A program made the position numbers and the translations under genes. From Aquimarina aquimarini (GTDB lineage Bacteria; Bacteroidota; Bacteroidia; Flavobacteriales; Flavobacteriaceae), in the NCBI RefSeq assembly GCF_900299535.1, contig NZ_OMKE01000061.1, positions 1 to 64,000 on the forward strand: a stretch of 64,000 nucleotides of DNA, read 5' to 3'. The notes beneath the pieces are model-generated. The model was not told the origin of the DNA. It searched no databases and was given only the letters and a program-made list of their open reading frames with translations. Positions 47,851-57,147 of the stretch are shown in pieces. Position 1 is the first letter of the stretch. Every line of letters begins with the position of its first letter.

Positions 47851-48703
47851 GGGTTTTTCCTGTCATTTCTTTAAATAATGTCGAGAAATAAGCAGGGCTT
47901 TCAAAACCGAGGTCATAGCAAATCTCTTTTAGATTGTGATTAGAATACGCTAGTAATCTCTTGGCCTCTAGGATAATTCGATTAAGTAAATATCTTTTGG
48001 CAGTGATCCCACTAAATTCTTTAACTAGATCAGACAGTTTCCTTCTTGAAAGACTTAGTTTTTCTGTGTAAAAATCCATACTATGATTGGTCATAAAATT
48101 TTCTTCGAGTAAACTCAAAAACTTGACATATAATGTCTTTTTATGATTACTGGTTGTTGTTTTTGATGTTATAATGACAATCTCACGAGCTATTCTTTCT
48201 ATTTTGAGCATAAAGCTCACAAATAAATATTGTACAATTGCTTTGCTTGTAAAGGCTTCATCAGGTTGTTTATATTCTTCTAGGATGCTTTGAAAATGAG
48301 ATTTAATACTTTTTATATCATTTTTTGATAATTTAATATAATTAAGATCAGCGATATATCCATTAAGCTTTGAATAAAAACTTGATTTATAGCTCAGCCC
48401 TGAAGAGGGAATAAACTCATTTTTATATTTTATAGAATAGCCTTTTATATTTTTTCCTTCTATAAAAGTATGTACTTGTCCTATGTTGATAAGATATAAC
48501 GTATTGGGAGTGAAATTAATCAGTTCATCATCAATCTTATGTTTGCCTTCTCCAGAAAACAAAAAGATGATCTCTTTATACAGGTGTTTATTGATTTCAT
48601 TTTTATGTTCTGTAGGCAATATTGATTCTGGTAGAGGCTCTATGGCAAATGTACTTTCTCGATTATTTCTCTTGATCAATTCTTTATCTCTTTTTTCTAA
48701 CAT
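47816..48703 (-). CDS. AraC-family transcriptional regulator
   Basis: A 295-residue activator: N-terminal cupin-like sensing domain (about 20-150; LFSGEGKHKIDDELINFTPNTLYLINIGQVHTF) and a C-terminal double helix-turn-helix (about 190-290; FYTEKLSLSRRKLSDLVKEFSGITAKRYLLNRIILEAKRLL and LGFESPAYFSTLFKEMTGKTPNEYRK). It sits exactly between the two halves of the regulon marked by the 36-nt operator, whose two half-sites 22 nt apart match the spacing AraC proteins use. It is thus the leading candidate regulator, responding to 4-hydroxyphenylacetate or a related compound (inference). A HpaA-like role is likely. Confidence 0.92.
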   Translation of the reverse strand: MLEKRDKELIKRNNRESTFAIEPLPESILPTEHKNEINKHLYKEIIFLFSGEGKHKIDDELINFTPNTLYLINIGQVHTFIEGKNIKGYSIKYKNEFIPSSGLSYKSSFYSKLNGYIADLNYIKLSKNDIKSIKSHFQSILEEYKQPDEAFTSKAIVQYLFVSFMLKIERIAREIVIITSKTTTSNHKKTLYVKFLSLLEENFMTNHSMDFYTEKLSLSRRKLSDLVKEFSGITAKRYLLNRIILEAKRLLAYSNHNLKEICYDLGFESPAYFSTLFKEMTGKTPNEYRKMQQKQ

Positions 48704-48842
48704 ACTTTTTGCAACTTAAATCAACTAAATATACATAACTCTTCTTTATGGGATATAATTAACCCCAAGTTATGTAAATCAAAACTTAGGGTTATACTAG
48801 TTATCTGGCCAATATGATATACATATATTGATAAATGCATTA

Positions 48843-50300
48843 TTATTCTATCCCTCCAATACACAAGTATTTTAGTTCTAGATAATCATCTATGCCATAT
48901 TTTGATCCTTCTCGTCCATATCCACTTTCTTTAATTCCTCCAAAGGGAGCCAGGGTTGTGGATATCAACCCTGTATTGATGCCTACCATACCGTACTCCA
49001 AGGCTTCGGCTACCCTCCATATTTTTGTATAATCTTTACCATAAAAATAAGATGCTAATCCAAACTCTGTATCATTTGCCATTTGTATTACTTCTTTCTC
49101 TGTTTTAAAAGAAAATACAGGAGCTATAGGTCCAAAAATTTCTTCTTTATATATTTTCATAGAAGTATCAAGATTGCAAAGTAATGTTGGATTATAAAAA
49201 TTAATACCTTTAGTACTTCTTGCTCCACCATAGACTAATTCTGCACCTTTCTGTACCGCATCTTTTACCAAATCTTCTACAAATTCTAATGCTTGATGAT
49301 CTATCATTGGTCCTATTTCAACTCCTTCTTCCAATCCATTTCCTACCTTCAATTTCTGTATAGCTTTGGCTAATTTGGCTGTAAACTCTATTTGTACACT
49401 TTCATGAACAAAAATTCTATTGGTACAAACACAGGTTTGTCCAGCATTTCTGTATTTAGAAATTATAACTCCTTCAACAGCTTTATCTATATCTGCATCT
49501 TCAAATACTATAAAAGGGGCGTTACCTCCCAGCTCCATAGATACTTTTTTGACGGTATCAGCACATTGTTTTATTAGGATTTTACCTATTTGAGTAGAAC
49601 CAGTGAATGATAATTTTCTAACGATAGGATTGCTTGTCAATTCTCCTCCCACTGCTCTAGAATCACTAGAGGTTACCACATTAAAAACTCCTTTTGGTAT
49701 TCCCGCCTTTTCTGCCAAATGGGCTAGAGCCAAAGCGGATAAAGGAGTGTTTTTTGCTGGTTTTACTACAATCGTACATCCAGCAGCCAGAGCAGGAGCT
49801 ACCTTTCTAGTGATCATGGCATTAGGAAAATTCCAAGGAGTAATTGCCGCTACAACACCTACTGGTTGTTTTAAGGTGATTATTCGTTTGTCTCTGGTAT
49901 GACCAGGAATAACATCTCCATATACTCTTTTTGCTTCTTCAGCAAACCATTCTACAAACGAAGCGCCATAACGTATTTCTCCTTCTGCTTCTGTTAGAGG
50001 TTTTCCTTGCTCAAGGGTTAAGATTTTTGCTAAATCTTTTACATGCTCAATTTGCAAATCAAACCATTTACGTAAAAGTTCTGATCGTTCTGTAGCTGTT
50101 TTTGCTTTCCAATCAATAAATGCTTTATTGGCTGCATCAATGGCTTTTCTGGTTGCTACTTTTCCTAAATCTGCTACTTCTGCAATTATTGAATCATCAA
50201 CAGGGTTTATGACATCAAATGTTTTATTATTAGAGTCAGATACCCATTGTCCATCAATATAAGCTCTAGTTTGTAGTATGTCGTTATTATTAAGTTTCAT
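48843..50300 (-). CDS. gabD: Succinate-semialdehyde dehydrogenase
   Basis: A 485-residue ALDH of the GabD group oxidising succinate semialdehyde, the product of the HpaI aldolase, to succinate. AITPWNFPNAMITRKVAPALAAGCT (about 150-174), SMELGGNAPFIVF (Glu) and NAGQTCVCTNR (catalytic Cys followed by a second Cys, the redox-switch arrangement known in E. coli GabD/YneI types) are visible. It is the last gene of the hpaE-C-B-D-F-gabD operon, 3 nt after hpaF, which explains its specificity by context. Confidence 0.92.
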   Translation of the reverse strand: MKLNNNDILQTRAYIDGQWVSDSNNKTFDVINPVDDSIIAEVADLGKVATRKAIDAANKAFIDWKAKTATERSELLRKWFDLQIEHVKDLAKILTLEQGKPLTEAEGEIRYGASFVEWFAEEAKRVYGDVIPGHTRDKRIITLKQPVGVVAAITPWNFPNAMITRKVAPALAAGCTIVVKPAKNTPLSALALAHLAEKAGIPKGVFNVVTSSDSRAVGGELTSNPIVRKLSFTGSTQIGKILIKQCADTVKKVSMELGGNAPFIVFEDADIDKAVEGVIISKYRNAGQTCVCTNRIFVHESVQIEFTAKLAKAIQKLKVGNGLEEGVEIGPMIDHQALEFVEDLVKDAVQKGAELVYGGARSTKGINFYNPTLLCNLDTSMKIYKEEIFGPIAPVFSFKTEKEVIQMANDTEFGLASYFYGKDYTKIWRVAEALEYGMVGINTGLISTTLAPFGGIKESGYGREGSKYGIDDYLELKYLCIGGIE

Positions 50301-50303
50301 AGT

Positions 50304-50666
50304 TTATCTGATCGCATTTTTGGTAATATCTAATCCTTTTATAAGTTCTTTTACCTCTGTAGATAAAATAATCTCTTTTTTATCGATCTCTATCTGAAAA
50401 TATTGTTCTAATAATTTCATTCCTATTTGTGATATTTGTTTTCTTACTTCAAGTGATCTGCCTTCTCTTAATCGAAATAATAAGTTTACCATTTTATGCG
50501 AACTATTCCCATCGATTATATAATGATCTGTTGCTGCTACGGCTCTACATTTTACTCCTAATGCCGAAACATGACCTGTTGCGATAAGTTCATTTTTCAA
50601 CTCTTCAAAAAAGTGATTAAAATTTATAGAAACATTAGTAGAATATTCTAGGGTTATATGTGGCAT
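50304..50666 (-). CDS. hpaF: 5-carboxymethyl-2-hydroxymuconate delta-isomerase
   Basis: A 120-residue tautomerase-superfamily enzyme, typical length for HpaF/CHMI (about 126). Pro2 (MPHITLEYS) is the catalytic N-terminal proline after Met removal. KCRAVAATDHYIIDG (about 39-53) and LRLREGRSLEVRKQI-like sequence (here LFRLREGRSLEVRKQI) are family-typical. It isomerises 5-carboxymethyl-2-hydroxymuconate before decarboxylation. It is 5 nt from the dioxygenase gene and 3 nt from gabD. Confidence 0.92.
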   Translation of the reverse strand: MPHITLEYSTNVSINFNHFFEELKNELIATGHVSALGVKCRAVAATDHYIIDGNSSHKMVNLLFRLREGRSLEVRKQISQIGMKLLEQYFQIEIDKKEIILSTEVKELIKGLDITKNAIR

Positions 50667-50671
50667 AGGTA

Positions 50672-51652
50672 TTAGTTTGCTATGATAGGTCTTGCTTCCA
50701 TTTTTGCTTCTTTGATAGGAGTATTTATAAATGAAGACCCATTCTCAAACCAGCTTCTAGGAGCAGGTGCGCCCCATAATGTTTGACGTTGTGGGTTTTC
50801 TAAATCCCATCCCAAAGGCTCCAGGTCTGGATCTACTGTAAGATAATCACAGGTGTATATTTCTATTCTATGTCCATCAGGGTCTAGGATATACAAGAAA
50901 AAAGCATTAGATACTCCATGTCTTCCTGGGCCTCTCTCTATATTATCTACAAAACCAGATGTAGCCATTACATCCAATAAATGGATAATGTTTAGTGCAG
51001 TAGGTACCCATATTGCAGAATGATGTAGTCTAGGGCCATCTCCGTTGGTCAAAGCCATATCATGCACATTGCCTTTTCGATGCATCCAGGCGGCCCACAT
51101 TTCTCCTTTTTCAGTGGTGGTGTATTCAGTAAGACGGAAACCTAACTCATTTACAAAGAACTCATAAGTTTCCTGCGCATTAGGTGTAAAAATATTAAAA
51201 TGATCAAACCGCTGTGGATGCATTCCTTGATATGATTTATACTCACGAAGCTTATGCGCTACTTTTTTCATTCTGGCATAAAATTCTAATATAAACCCTT
51301 GAGGAGTGGTTACTTTTAAGGTTCTGTCTTCTGCGTATTTTTCTACCCATTCGGTTTTTATATTTTTATGATCTAGATGTTTTTTGAGTGCATCTAAATC
51401 TTTTTCAAAAGCTACTTTGAATCCTACCGCTACTACACACGATTCTTTTGTTTTTCTTAAGATATACGAATGATGTTGTTGCTCTTCTAGGCATCTTAGA
51501 TACAAAGCATCGCTCGTTCTTTCGGTTTCTATTAGTCCCAGTGTATCTACATAAAACTTTCTGGATGCATCTAAATCTTTGACTCCATACTCAACATGAC
51601 TACAACGAATAATATTGAATGGAAGATTGAAATTGTGTTTCAGGACTTTCAT
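50672..51652 (-). CDS. hpaD: 3,4-dihydroxyphenylacetate 2,3-dioxygenase (VOC type)
   Basis: A 326-residue type I extradiol dioxygenase (vicinal oxygen chelate fold, two repeated modules) that cleaves homoprotocatechuate next to its hydroxyls. Likely metal ligands are H151 (QRFDHFNIF), H211 (RLHHSAIW) and E264 (HRIEIY), matching Brevibacterium HPCD H155/H214/E267 by spacing. This is not related to the LigB-type HpaD of E. coli: the same step is done by a different protein family. It stands between hpaB and hpaF. Confidence 0.93.
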   Translation of the reverse strand: MKVLKHNFNLPFNIIRCSHVEYGVKDLDASRKFYVDTLGLIETERTSDALYLRCLEEQQHHSYILRKTKESCVVAVGFKVAFEKDLDALKKHLDHKNIKTEWVEKYAEDRTLKVTTPQGFILEFYARMKKVAHKLREYKSYQGMHPQRFDHFNIFTPNAQETYEFFVNELGFRLTEYTTTEKGEMWAAWMHRKGNVHDMALTNGDGPRLHHSAIWVPTALNIIHLLDVMATSGFVDNIERGPGRHGVSNAFFLYILDPDGHRIEIYTCDYLTVDPDLEPLGWDLENPQRQTLWGAPAPRSWFENGSSFINTPIKEAKMEARPIIAN

Positions 51653-51697
51653 TGTTTTTTATTTTTTAGATTCTTTTTTATTTTTTTACTTTCTGTT

Positions 51698-53239
51698 TTA
51701 TGATAACCAAGTGTTTGTCCAACCATTCATATCATAATCACTCATGCATTTTTTTACCATTTCTATGCATTGGTCTAGAGATTTAGATACAGTTGCTTGC
51801 CTCAATAAATCCAAACGTTGTAAATCCTGACTCCCAGAATAATTTCGTTCATATAGAGAGTGTCTTCCTGCAAATTCTGAATACATAGAATCCCATATTA
51901 ATTTGAAGAGTTTGATTCTGTCATTGGCATCTAAGCCTGTTCCTACATAATACTGTTCTATATATGGGCGTAATTCTTTGTTTTGTAGGTCTTTATTGCT
52001 AGAAATGGTGTATACTGGTGCACCGCCTAATACGCTTTCAAAAATCTCACGTACTCTATCCCAGCAATTAGACATATATAATCGTAATGCGGCGGCAACT
52101 TCGGCATTAGGAACGACTCCTGTACCACAAGAAGTTACATCATTTACCATACTGGTAGTAAGTGACCACAAAGTGTTTTTTATACCGATCAATTCCCCGG
52201 TTCCAGCTTGTACTCCTCTAAACTGAGCGGTCCCTGATGCTTTGGTCCCTTCTGAGAATAATCCTATACAAAATTCTAATTTGATGGCTAAGCGAACTGC
52301 CGCTTGCAAGTTATATCGGTTAAAAAAGCCTGATTCTTTATAGAATTGTTTACATCTATCGATGTCTCTATATACCAATACGTTTTCCCATGGGATAAAT
52401 GCGTTGTCCATAATAATTACAGAATCGTTTTCATCATATCTAGATGATAATGGTGCATCATATGCGCTATTAGCATCATGCTCATAAGATGGTCTACAGA
52501 TCATTTTAAGACCTGGCGTATTCATATCTGCAAAAAATATAACAGCCATGTCTTCATCTCTGTCCTTTTCCATCATAGAAGTGATATTACCTGTCAGCCC
52601 AACAAAGGTACCATGAGTCAATACTGAACCTGTTGCTACCATTTTTGCTCCAGAGACATAAATACCCTTATCATCTTCTTTATCTACACTTACAAAAACA
52701 TCTCTAACATTGATTCGATCTTTGGATCTGTCTACTGGGGGATCTACCAGTACATGATTAAGAAACAAACACTTTTCTGCAGCTTTTTTATACCAATTAA
52801 TAGCATTCTGCTGAAACTCTTTTTGATAAAACCCAGCATTATCTTGCAGGTGTGCCATAAAAGCAGCTTTGTATTCTGGGGTTCTACCCATCCAACCATA
52901 ATTTATTCGCTGACTAACCTCTATAGCTTTTCGAGCTTCATCTAGTTCTTTAGATGTATAGCTAGGTGCAAAAAACTTATGAGTTACAATTCCGTTTTTA
53001 TCAACCAATAAAAGATCATCCTGATATTTCTCATCGTGCATTGCATCATAGAACCTTGCAATACTTCTTGCCGAGTTTCTAAATGCTTTATGTTCTGCTA
53101 TATTGGTAATCTTCTCACCATTAAACCAAATTTCTCTTCCATCATCCAATGAATCCAGATATTCCTGTCCTGTAAAAATTTTGTTTTCGTATTCTTTTGA
53201 AAATGGTTTATTCTGTGCAGTGTTTTGTTCTGTAATCAT
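51698..53239 (-). CDS. hpaB: 4-hydroxyphenylacetate 3-monooxygenase, oxygenase component
   Basis: A 513-residue FADH2-dependent hydroxylase that turns 4-hydroxyphenylacetate into 3,4-dihydroxyphenylacetate. FTGQEYLDSLDDGREIWFNGEKITNI (about 17-42), HLQDNAGFYQKEFQQNAINWYKKA, GIYVSGAKMVATGSVLTHGTFVG and NAFIPWENVLVYRDID (about 292-307) are typical of the HpaB group, and length is close to E. coli (520). It needs reduced flavin from hpaC, encoded 7 nt upstream. PvcC of isonitrile clusters is in the same superfamily, but the hpa context decides the call. Confidence 0.94.
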   Translation of the reverse strand: MITEQNTAQNKPFSKEYENKIFTGQEYLDSLDDGREIWFNGEKITNIAEHKAFRNSARSIARFYDAMHDEKYQDDLLLVDKNGIVTHKFFAPSYTSKELDEARKAIEVSQRINYGWMGRTPEYKAAFMAHLQDNAGFYQKEFQQNAINWYKKAAEKCLFLNHVLVDPPVDRSKDRINVRDVFVSVDKEDDKGIYVSGAKMVATGSVLTHGTFVGLTGNITSMMEKDRDEDMAVIFFADMNTPGLKMICRPSYEHDANSAYDAPLSSRYDENDSVIIMDNAFIPWENVLVYRDIDRCKQFYKESGFFNRYNLQAAVRLAIKLEFCIGLFSEGTKASGTAQFRGVQAGTGELIGIKNTLWSLTTSMVNDVTSCGTGVVPNAEVAAALRLYMSNCWDRVREIFESVLGGAPVYTISSNKDLQNKELRPYIEQYYVGTGLDANDRIKLFKLIWDSMYSEFAGRHSLYERNYSGSQDLQRLDLLRQATVSKSLDQCIEMVKKCMSDYDMNGWTNTWLS

Positions 53240-53246
53240 AATAAAT

Positions 53247-53723
53247 TTAGATTAATGTGTTTGTATACGTTCTATACTTACCCGAGTAGTACATTAAAGG
53301 GTTTACATCTTCATTTCTTTGTAAATCTTTTACATTGCATAGTACCAGATAATGATCTCCCGCAGAGATAATTTGGTCAACCTCTGTTAGGTAATACCCC
53401 AAGGCATCTTTGATTACTGGATAATCTTTAATACTCTCAAATAATGTGTGATGGTCTAAATGATTTTTGCCTGCAAAGTGATTACTAATTTCTTCTTGTT
53501 TTTCTGACAAGATGCTGATGGTAATTTTTTTACCTTTTTCAAGCGTTTCAAACAGTTTAGTTCTTGTATCTACAGAGAACAAAACCAATGGTGGGTCTAA
53601 TGAAACTGATAAAAAAGAATTAGCGGTCATTGCTCTAACTTCAGAATTCGCATCTCCAGAACTTACAATGGTGATACCTGTTGCGAATCCGCCTGCTACT
53701 TGTCTTAATTTTTTTGCATCCAT
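53247..53723 (-). CDS. hpaC: 4-hydroxyphenylacetate monooxygenase flavin reductase component
   Basis: A 158-residue NAD(P)H:flavin oxidoreductase (split-barrel), slightly shorter than E. coli HpaC (170). GGFATGITIVSSG (11-23), VRAMTANSFLSVSLDPPLVLFSV (about 29-51) and HYLVLCNVKDL are family features. It supplies FADH2 to HpaB, encoded 7 nt downstream, and lies 5 nt after hpaE. Confidence 0.92.
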   Translation of the reverse strand: MDAKKLRQVAGGFATGITIVSSGDANSEVRAMTANSFLSVSLDPPLVLFSVDTRTKLFETLEKGKKITISILSEKQEEISNHFAGKNHLDHHTLFESIKDYPVIKDALGYYLTEVDQIISAGDHYLVLCNVKDLQRNEDVNPLMYYSGKYRTYTNTLI

Positions 53724-53728
53724 ATGTA

Positions 53729-55243
53729 TTATTTTTTACCTAGTTGCGGAATGGTATGATCTCCCAATGCAACTGAAATATTTTTAGTTTCCATGTAGAA
53801 GTCAAAACTATATTCGCCTCCATCACGACCGATACCACTGTGTTTTACTCCTCCAAAGGGTGCTGGTAAATGCCTTATGTTTTGAGAGTTAATCCATACC
53901 ATACCCGCTTCTACATCGTGCGCTATTCTATGTGCTCTTCCTACATCTTTGGTCCATATATAGGCAGTAAGTCCATATTTTACACTATTGGCAATTTCTA
54001 TGGCCTCTTCTTCTGTATCAAAAGGAATTACGGTAAGAAAAGGGCCAAAAACTTCTTCTTGAGCAATGCGCATATCTTTGGTCGCATTTATAAAAAGTGT
54101 TGGATTTACATAACATCCACTTGTTAAATGATCTGGTATTCCTCCTCCTACAGCAAGTGTTGCCCCATCTTTTTTTCCTATTTCACCATAGCTTAGTACT
54201 TTTTCCTGATGAGTAGGGTGTATCATTGGTCCAACTTCGGTAATAGGATCTAATGGGTTTCCTACGGTAATATTTTGAACTCGTTTGATCAGTTGCTCAA
54301 CAAAGTCTTTGTAAATATTTTTTTGAAGAAGGAGTCTGCTACTAGATGTACATCGTTCTCCATTAAGACTGTATTTCATGAAAATAGCAGTATCCAAAGC
54401 TCGATCTAGATCTGCATCATCAAACACTATAATTGGGTTTTGCCCTCCTAATTCTAGATGTACTCGTTTCAAAGTAGGAGCCCCTTGTTTCATAATCAGA
54501 CTTCCCGTAGTTGTTTCTCCTATAAAAGCTAATGCTTTGATATCGTTATGTTCTGTCAATGATTTTCCTGCCACTTCACCAAAACCATTTACGACATTCC
54601 AAACTCCTTTTGGTAAACCAGCTTCATGCGCCAATTTTACCAAATAACTTGCTGTCACTGGGCTAAATTCTGCAGGCTTATGTACTACAGTGCATCCTGA
54701 TGCTAACGCTGGTGCAATTTTCCATGTACTAAGCATAAATGGCGTATTCCAAGGAGTAATTATTCCAATTGGGCCTATTGGTTGTCGTATAGTATAGTTA
54801 ATATGGTGGGTATCTGGTGTGGATAATCCATTAGGAGCATCTATAACTTTATCGGCAAAATATCTAAAATTTGCAGCACCTCTTACTGCTGCCTTTTTCA
54901 TAAAACGAATAGGCTGTCCTGTATCATAACTCTCTAAAACAGCAATTTTATCGGCATGCTCTTCTATTTTATCAGCAATTGCATACAAGATATCTCTACG
55001 TTCTTGATGAGGCATTTTTTTCCACGATTTAAATGCTGTCATCGCTGCTGTAGTTGCTTGATCAATATCTTTTTCATCAGATAAAGCTACCTTAGCTATA
55101 AATTCTTTATCTACAGGTGAATGTGTTTCAAAAGTATTTCCCGATGAAGCTTTTAACTGTTTTCCATTTATAAAATTTTTTATTCCTTCTTTTTTGAGTT
55201 TAGGTAAAAGCTGGTTCAGTATTTTTAAATTAGTATCTAACAT
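53729..55243 (-). CDS. hpaE: 5-carboxymethyl-2-hydroxymuconate semialdehyde dehydrogenase
   Basis: ALDH-family enzyme oxidising the ring-cleavage product. IGIITPWNTPFMLSTWKIAPALASG, HLELGGQNPIIVFDD (Glu) and LNGERCTSSSRLL (catalytic Cys) are visible. The frame could begin at 55282 (517 residues), but I choose Met14 (55243, MLDTNLKIL; 504 residues) because the predicted -7 box lies at 55287-55294, so an ATG at 55282 would be at or before the transcription start. First gene of the hpaE-C-B-D-F-gabD operon. Confidence 0.92.
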   Translation of the reverse strand: MLDTNLKILNQLLPKLKKEGIKNFINGKQLKASSGNTFETHSPVDKEFIAKVALSDEKDIDQATTAAMTAFKSWKKMPHQERRDILYAIADKIEEHADKIAVLESYDTGQPIRFMKKAAVRGAANFRYFADKVIDAPNGLSTPDTHHINYTIRQPIGPIGIITPWNTPFMLSTWKIAPALASGCTVVHKPAEFSPVTASYLVKLAHEAGLPKGVWNVVNGFGEVAGKSLTEHNDIKALAFIGETTTGSLIMKQGAPTLKRVHLELGGQNPIIVFDDADLDRALDTAIFMKYSLNGERCTSSSRLLLQKNIYKDFVEQLIKRVQNITVGNPLDPITEVGPMIHPTHQEKVLSYGEIGKKDGATLAVGGGIPDHLTSGCYVNPTLFINATKDMRIAQEEVFGPFLTVIPFDTEEEAIEIANSVKYGLTAYIWTKDVGRAHRIAHDVEAGMVWINSQNIRHLPAPFGGVKHSGIGRDGGEYSFDFYMETKNISVALGDHTIPQLGKK

Positions 55244-55286
55244 TTTATGTCTAAAATTTTTAAAATTGTGTGGATTGCTCACTTGA

Positions 55287-55351
55287 TAAAGGTATTCTTG
55301 TTATAAAGAACATCTTTGTATTTTTGTGTAAGAATTGTTATACTTTTGTGT
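55287..55351 (-). promoter_or_regulatory. 36-nt operator copy 6 plus -7 box (hpaE operon)
   Basis: On the minus strand the operator (55351 down to 55316) reads ACACAAAAGTATAA and then ACACAAAAATACAA exactly 22 nt on, here as two direct half-sites. A TACCTTTA box (TAnnTTTA) covers 55294-55287, 22 nt after the operator. It begins 4 nt beyond the hpaI stop, so the hpaE operon has its own promoter. Confidence 0.75.
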
Positions 55352-55355
55352 ATAT

Positions 55356-56123
55356 TTATTTTACCTTATCTCTAAGTTGTTGCGCTCCATTGGCTAATAT
55401 TAGTGTGTCTACACCAACTCCTAATAAATTCGCTCCTTTGTTTTTATAAAACTCAATAAGCTCTTCTGATAAGGCGAGTACCCCTGCTGTTTTGTTCTTT
55501 TCTTTAATTTTTATTAATGCACTGGCAACAGCCTCTTTTACCACAGGGTGTGCTGGATTTCCTAAATACCCCATAGAGGCAGCCAAATCAGCAGGGCCTA
55601 TAAAGACACCATCAACTCCATCTATGTTTAAGATTTCTTCTAAATTGTTAAGCCCCTTTATAGTTTCTACTTGACAAATCAAACACATCTGGCTGTTTGC
55701 TTTGGCAAAATAATTTTCCAAACGGTTCCATTTTGATGCTCTTGCTAGGGCAGTACCTACCCCTCTAATTCCCTCTGGTGGATAACGCATGTCTTTTACA
55801 AGTTGTGATGCTTGTTCTGCGGTTTCTACCATTGGAACTAATAAATTTTGCACTCCAATATCCATGAGATTTTTTATCAATACTGAATCTCCAACGGGTG
55901 GCCTTACAATAACCTGAGATGAATATGCTGATAGCGTTTGAAGTTGTAACTGTATTTTCCTTATATCAAATGGGGCATGTTCTCCATCAATTAAAATCCA
56001 ATCAAAATCGGCACATGCAATAATCTCTGCGACTACTGTATCAACCAAACCATTCCATATACCATAGGTCAATTCTCTATTTACAACGCTTTTTTTGAAT
56101 ATGTTATCTCCTAATTGTTTCAT
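55356..56123 (-). CDS. hpaI: 4-hydroxy-2-oxoheptane-1,7-dioate aldolase
   Basis: A 255-residue class II pyruvate aldolase (HpcH/HpaI family) splitting 4-hydroxy-2-oxoheptanedioate into pyruvate and succinate semialdehyde. DWILIDGEHAPFD (about 40-52) contains the catalytic His, QVIVRPPVGD the Arg, VETAEQA and CQVETIKG the metal Glu, and VFIGPADLAASMG the metal Asp region. E. coli HpaI is about 262 residues. It is 101 nt downstream of hpaH and probably shares its transcript. Confidence 0.93.
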   Translation of the reverse strand: MKQLGDNIFKKSVVNRELTYGIWNGLVDTVVAEIIACADFDWILIDGEHAPFDIRKIQLQLQTLSAYSSQVIVRPPVGDSVLIKNLMDIGVQNLLVPMVETAEQASQLVKDMRYPPEGIRGVGTALARASKWNRLENYFAKANSQMCLICQVETIKGLNNLEEILNIDGVDGVFIGPADLAASMGYLGNPAHPVVKEAVASALIKIKEKNKTAGVLALSEELIEFYKNKGANLLGVGVDTLILANGAQQLRDKVK

Positions 56124-56224
56124 CTATTTCTTTTGTTTATTGTTATCAGTCAGGTAGAATTTGCCAATAATTATTTTCAATTTCAATTGGTGTTAGCCGA
56201 ATTATTATGGCTCATTTCATAATC

Positions 56225-57028
56225 TTATATAAACTTACATTCAATTGTACCCAACTCATTATAATCTGCTACAATGGTATCTCCCGCATTGACTTTTACA
56301 GGTCTTGTAAAGGAACCAGCCAAAATAATTTGCCCAGGTTCCAGTGCTATATTGTGGTTTGCATATTTTTGAGCTAGCCATGCAACTCCTCTTGCGGGAT
56401 GATCTAATACAGCGGCAGCAACTCCAGATTCTTCAATAACATTATTTTTGTATAAAAGAGCACCTATCCAGCGTAAATCAATTGCGGTTGGTTTTATTTT
56501 TTTATTTCCTAATATAATTGCCGCATTTGCCGCATTATCAGCAATAGTGTCTCTAATTGTTCTTGTATATCCAGTATCAGGATGCACTCTATATGTTCTA
56601 GCGGCTATCAATTCTAATGCAGGAACTACATAATCCGTTGCGTTTATAACATCTGTAACCGTTAAGTTTTTACCAAACAAAGGCTTCTTTAATACAAAAG
56701 CTAATTCTACTTCGATTCTAGGGTCTGAAAATTCAGAAACTTTGATCTCACATCCATGATCAAAATACATACTGTCTAGTAATGTTCCATAATCAGGTTC
56801 ATCTATAGCCATTGCTACTTGCATTACTTTAGAGGTCAATCCAATCTTATAGCCAATCACTTTTTGCCCTTCTTTTTGTTTAAGCCTCATCCATTCTTCT
56901 TGAATAGCGTAAGAATCTTTTATTACCATTTCTGGATGCCTTACAGTTGTAGCTTCTATTTGTAGCCTATTTTTTTCTGCACTATGCAATCGGTTTGCTT
57001 CTTCTTCTATCTGCTGTTTGCTAAGCAT
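56225..57028 (-). CDS. hpaH: 2-oxo-hept-3-ene-1,7-dioate hydratase
   Basis: A 267-residue hydratase of the MhpD/HpaH family, the same length as the E. coli enzyme. YAIQEEWMRLKQKEGQKVIGYKIGLTSKVMQ (about 36-66), DYGTLLDSMYFDHG and RIEVELAFVLKKPLFG (metal-binding Glu residues) with ALELIAARTYRVHPDTGYTRTIRDTIADNAANAAIILG are characteristic. It adds water before the HpaI cleavage. It is divergent from the FAH-family gene at 57237; the gap between them carries two operator copies. Confidence 0.93.
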   Translation of the reverse strand: MLSKQQIEEEANRLHSAEKNRLQIEATTVRHPEMVIKDSYAIQEEWMRLKQKEGQKVIGYKIGLTSKVMQVAMAIDEPDYGTLLDSMYFDHGCEIKVSEFSDPRIEVELAFVLKKPLFGKNLTVTDVINATDYVVPALELIAARTYRVHPDTGYTRTIRDTIADNAANAAIILGNKKIKPTAIDLRWIGALLYKNNVIEESGVAAAVLDHPARGVAWLAQKYANHNIALEPGQIILAGSFTRPVKVNAGDTIVADYNELGTIECKFI

Positions 57029-57050
57029 ACTATGTCTTTTTTGTATAGTA

Positions 57051-57115
57051 CATAGTTCGTTATTTATTCATGAATTTTTTTTACAAAAAGTGTAGTATTC
57101 CTTTTGGTTTTGTGT
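57051..57115 (-). promoter_or_regulatory. 36-nt operator copy 4 (hpaH-hpaI)
   Basis: Minus strand, 57115 down to 57080: ACACAAAACCAAAA, then ACACTTTTTGTAAA. At the usual 22-nt offset the sequence is GAACTATG (57058-57051), a poor -7 match, so this promoter is the weakest of the six by eye. Its core is also the left arm of an 18-bp inverted repeat (57087-57104 with 57159-57176) with arm centres 72 bp apart. Confidence 0.65.
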
Positions 57116-57147
57116 AACTATTTTATTTTTTAGTTAAAATTTGTTTT

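Noticed and set aside
51698..53239. PvcC of the isonitrile cluster
   Set aside because: PvcC and HpaB are related, but this gene lies inside the hpaE-C-B-D-F operon with its own flavin reductase and away from pvcAB.
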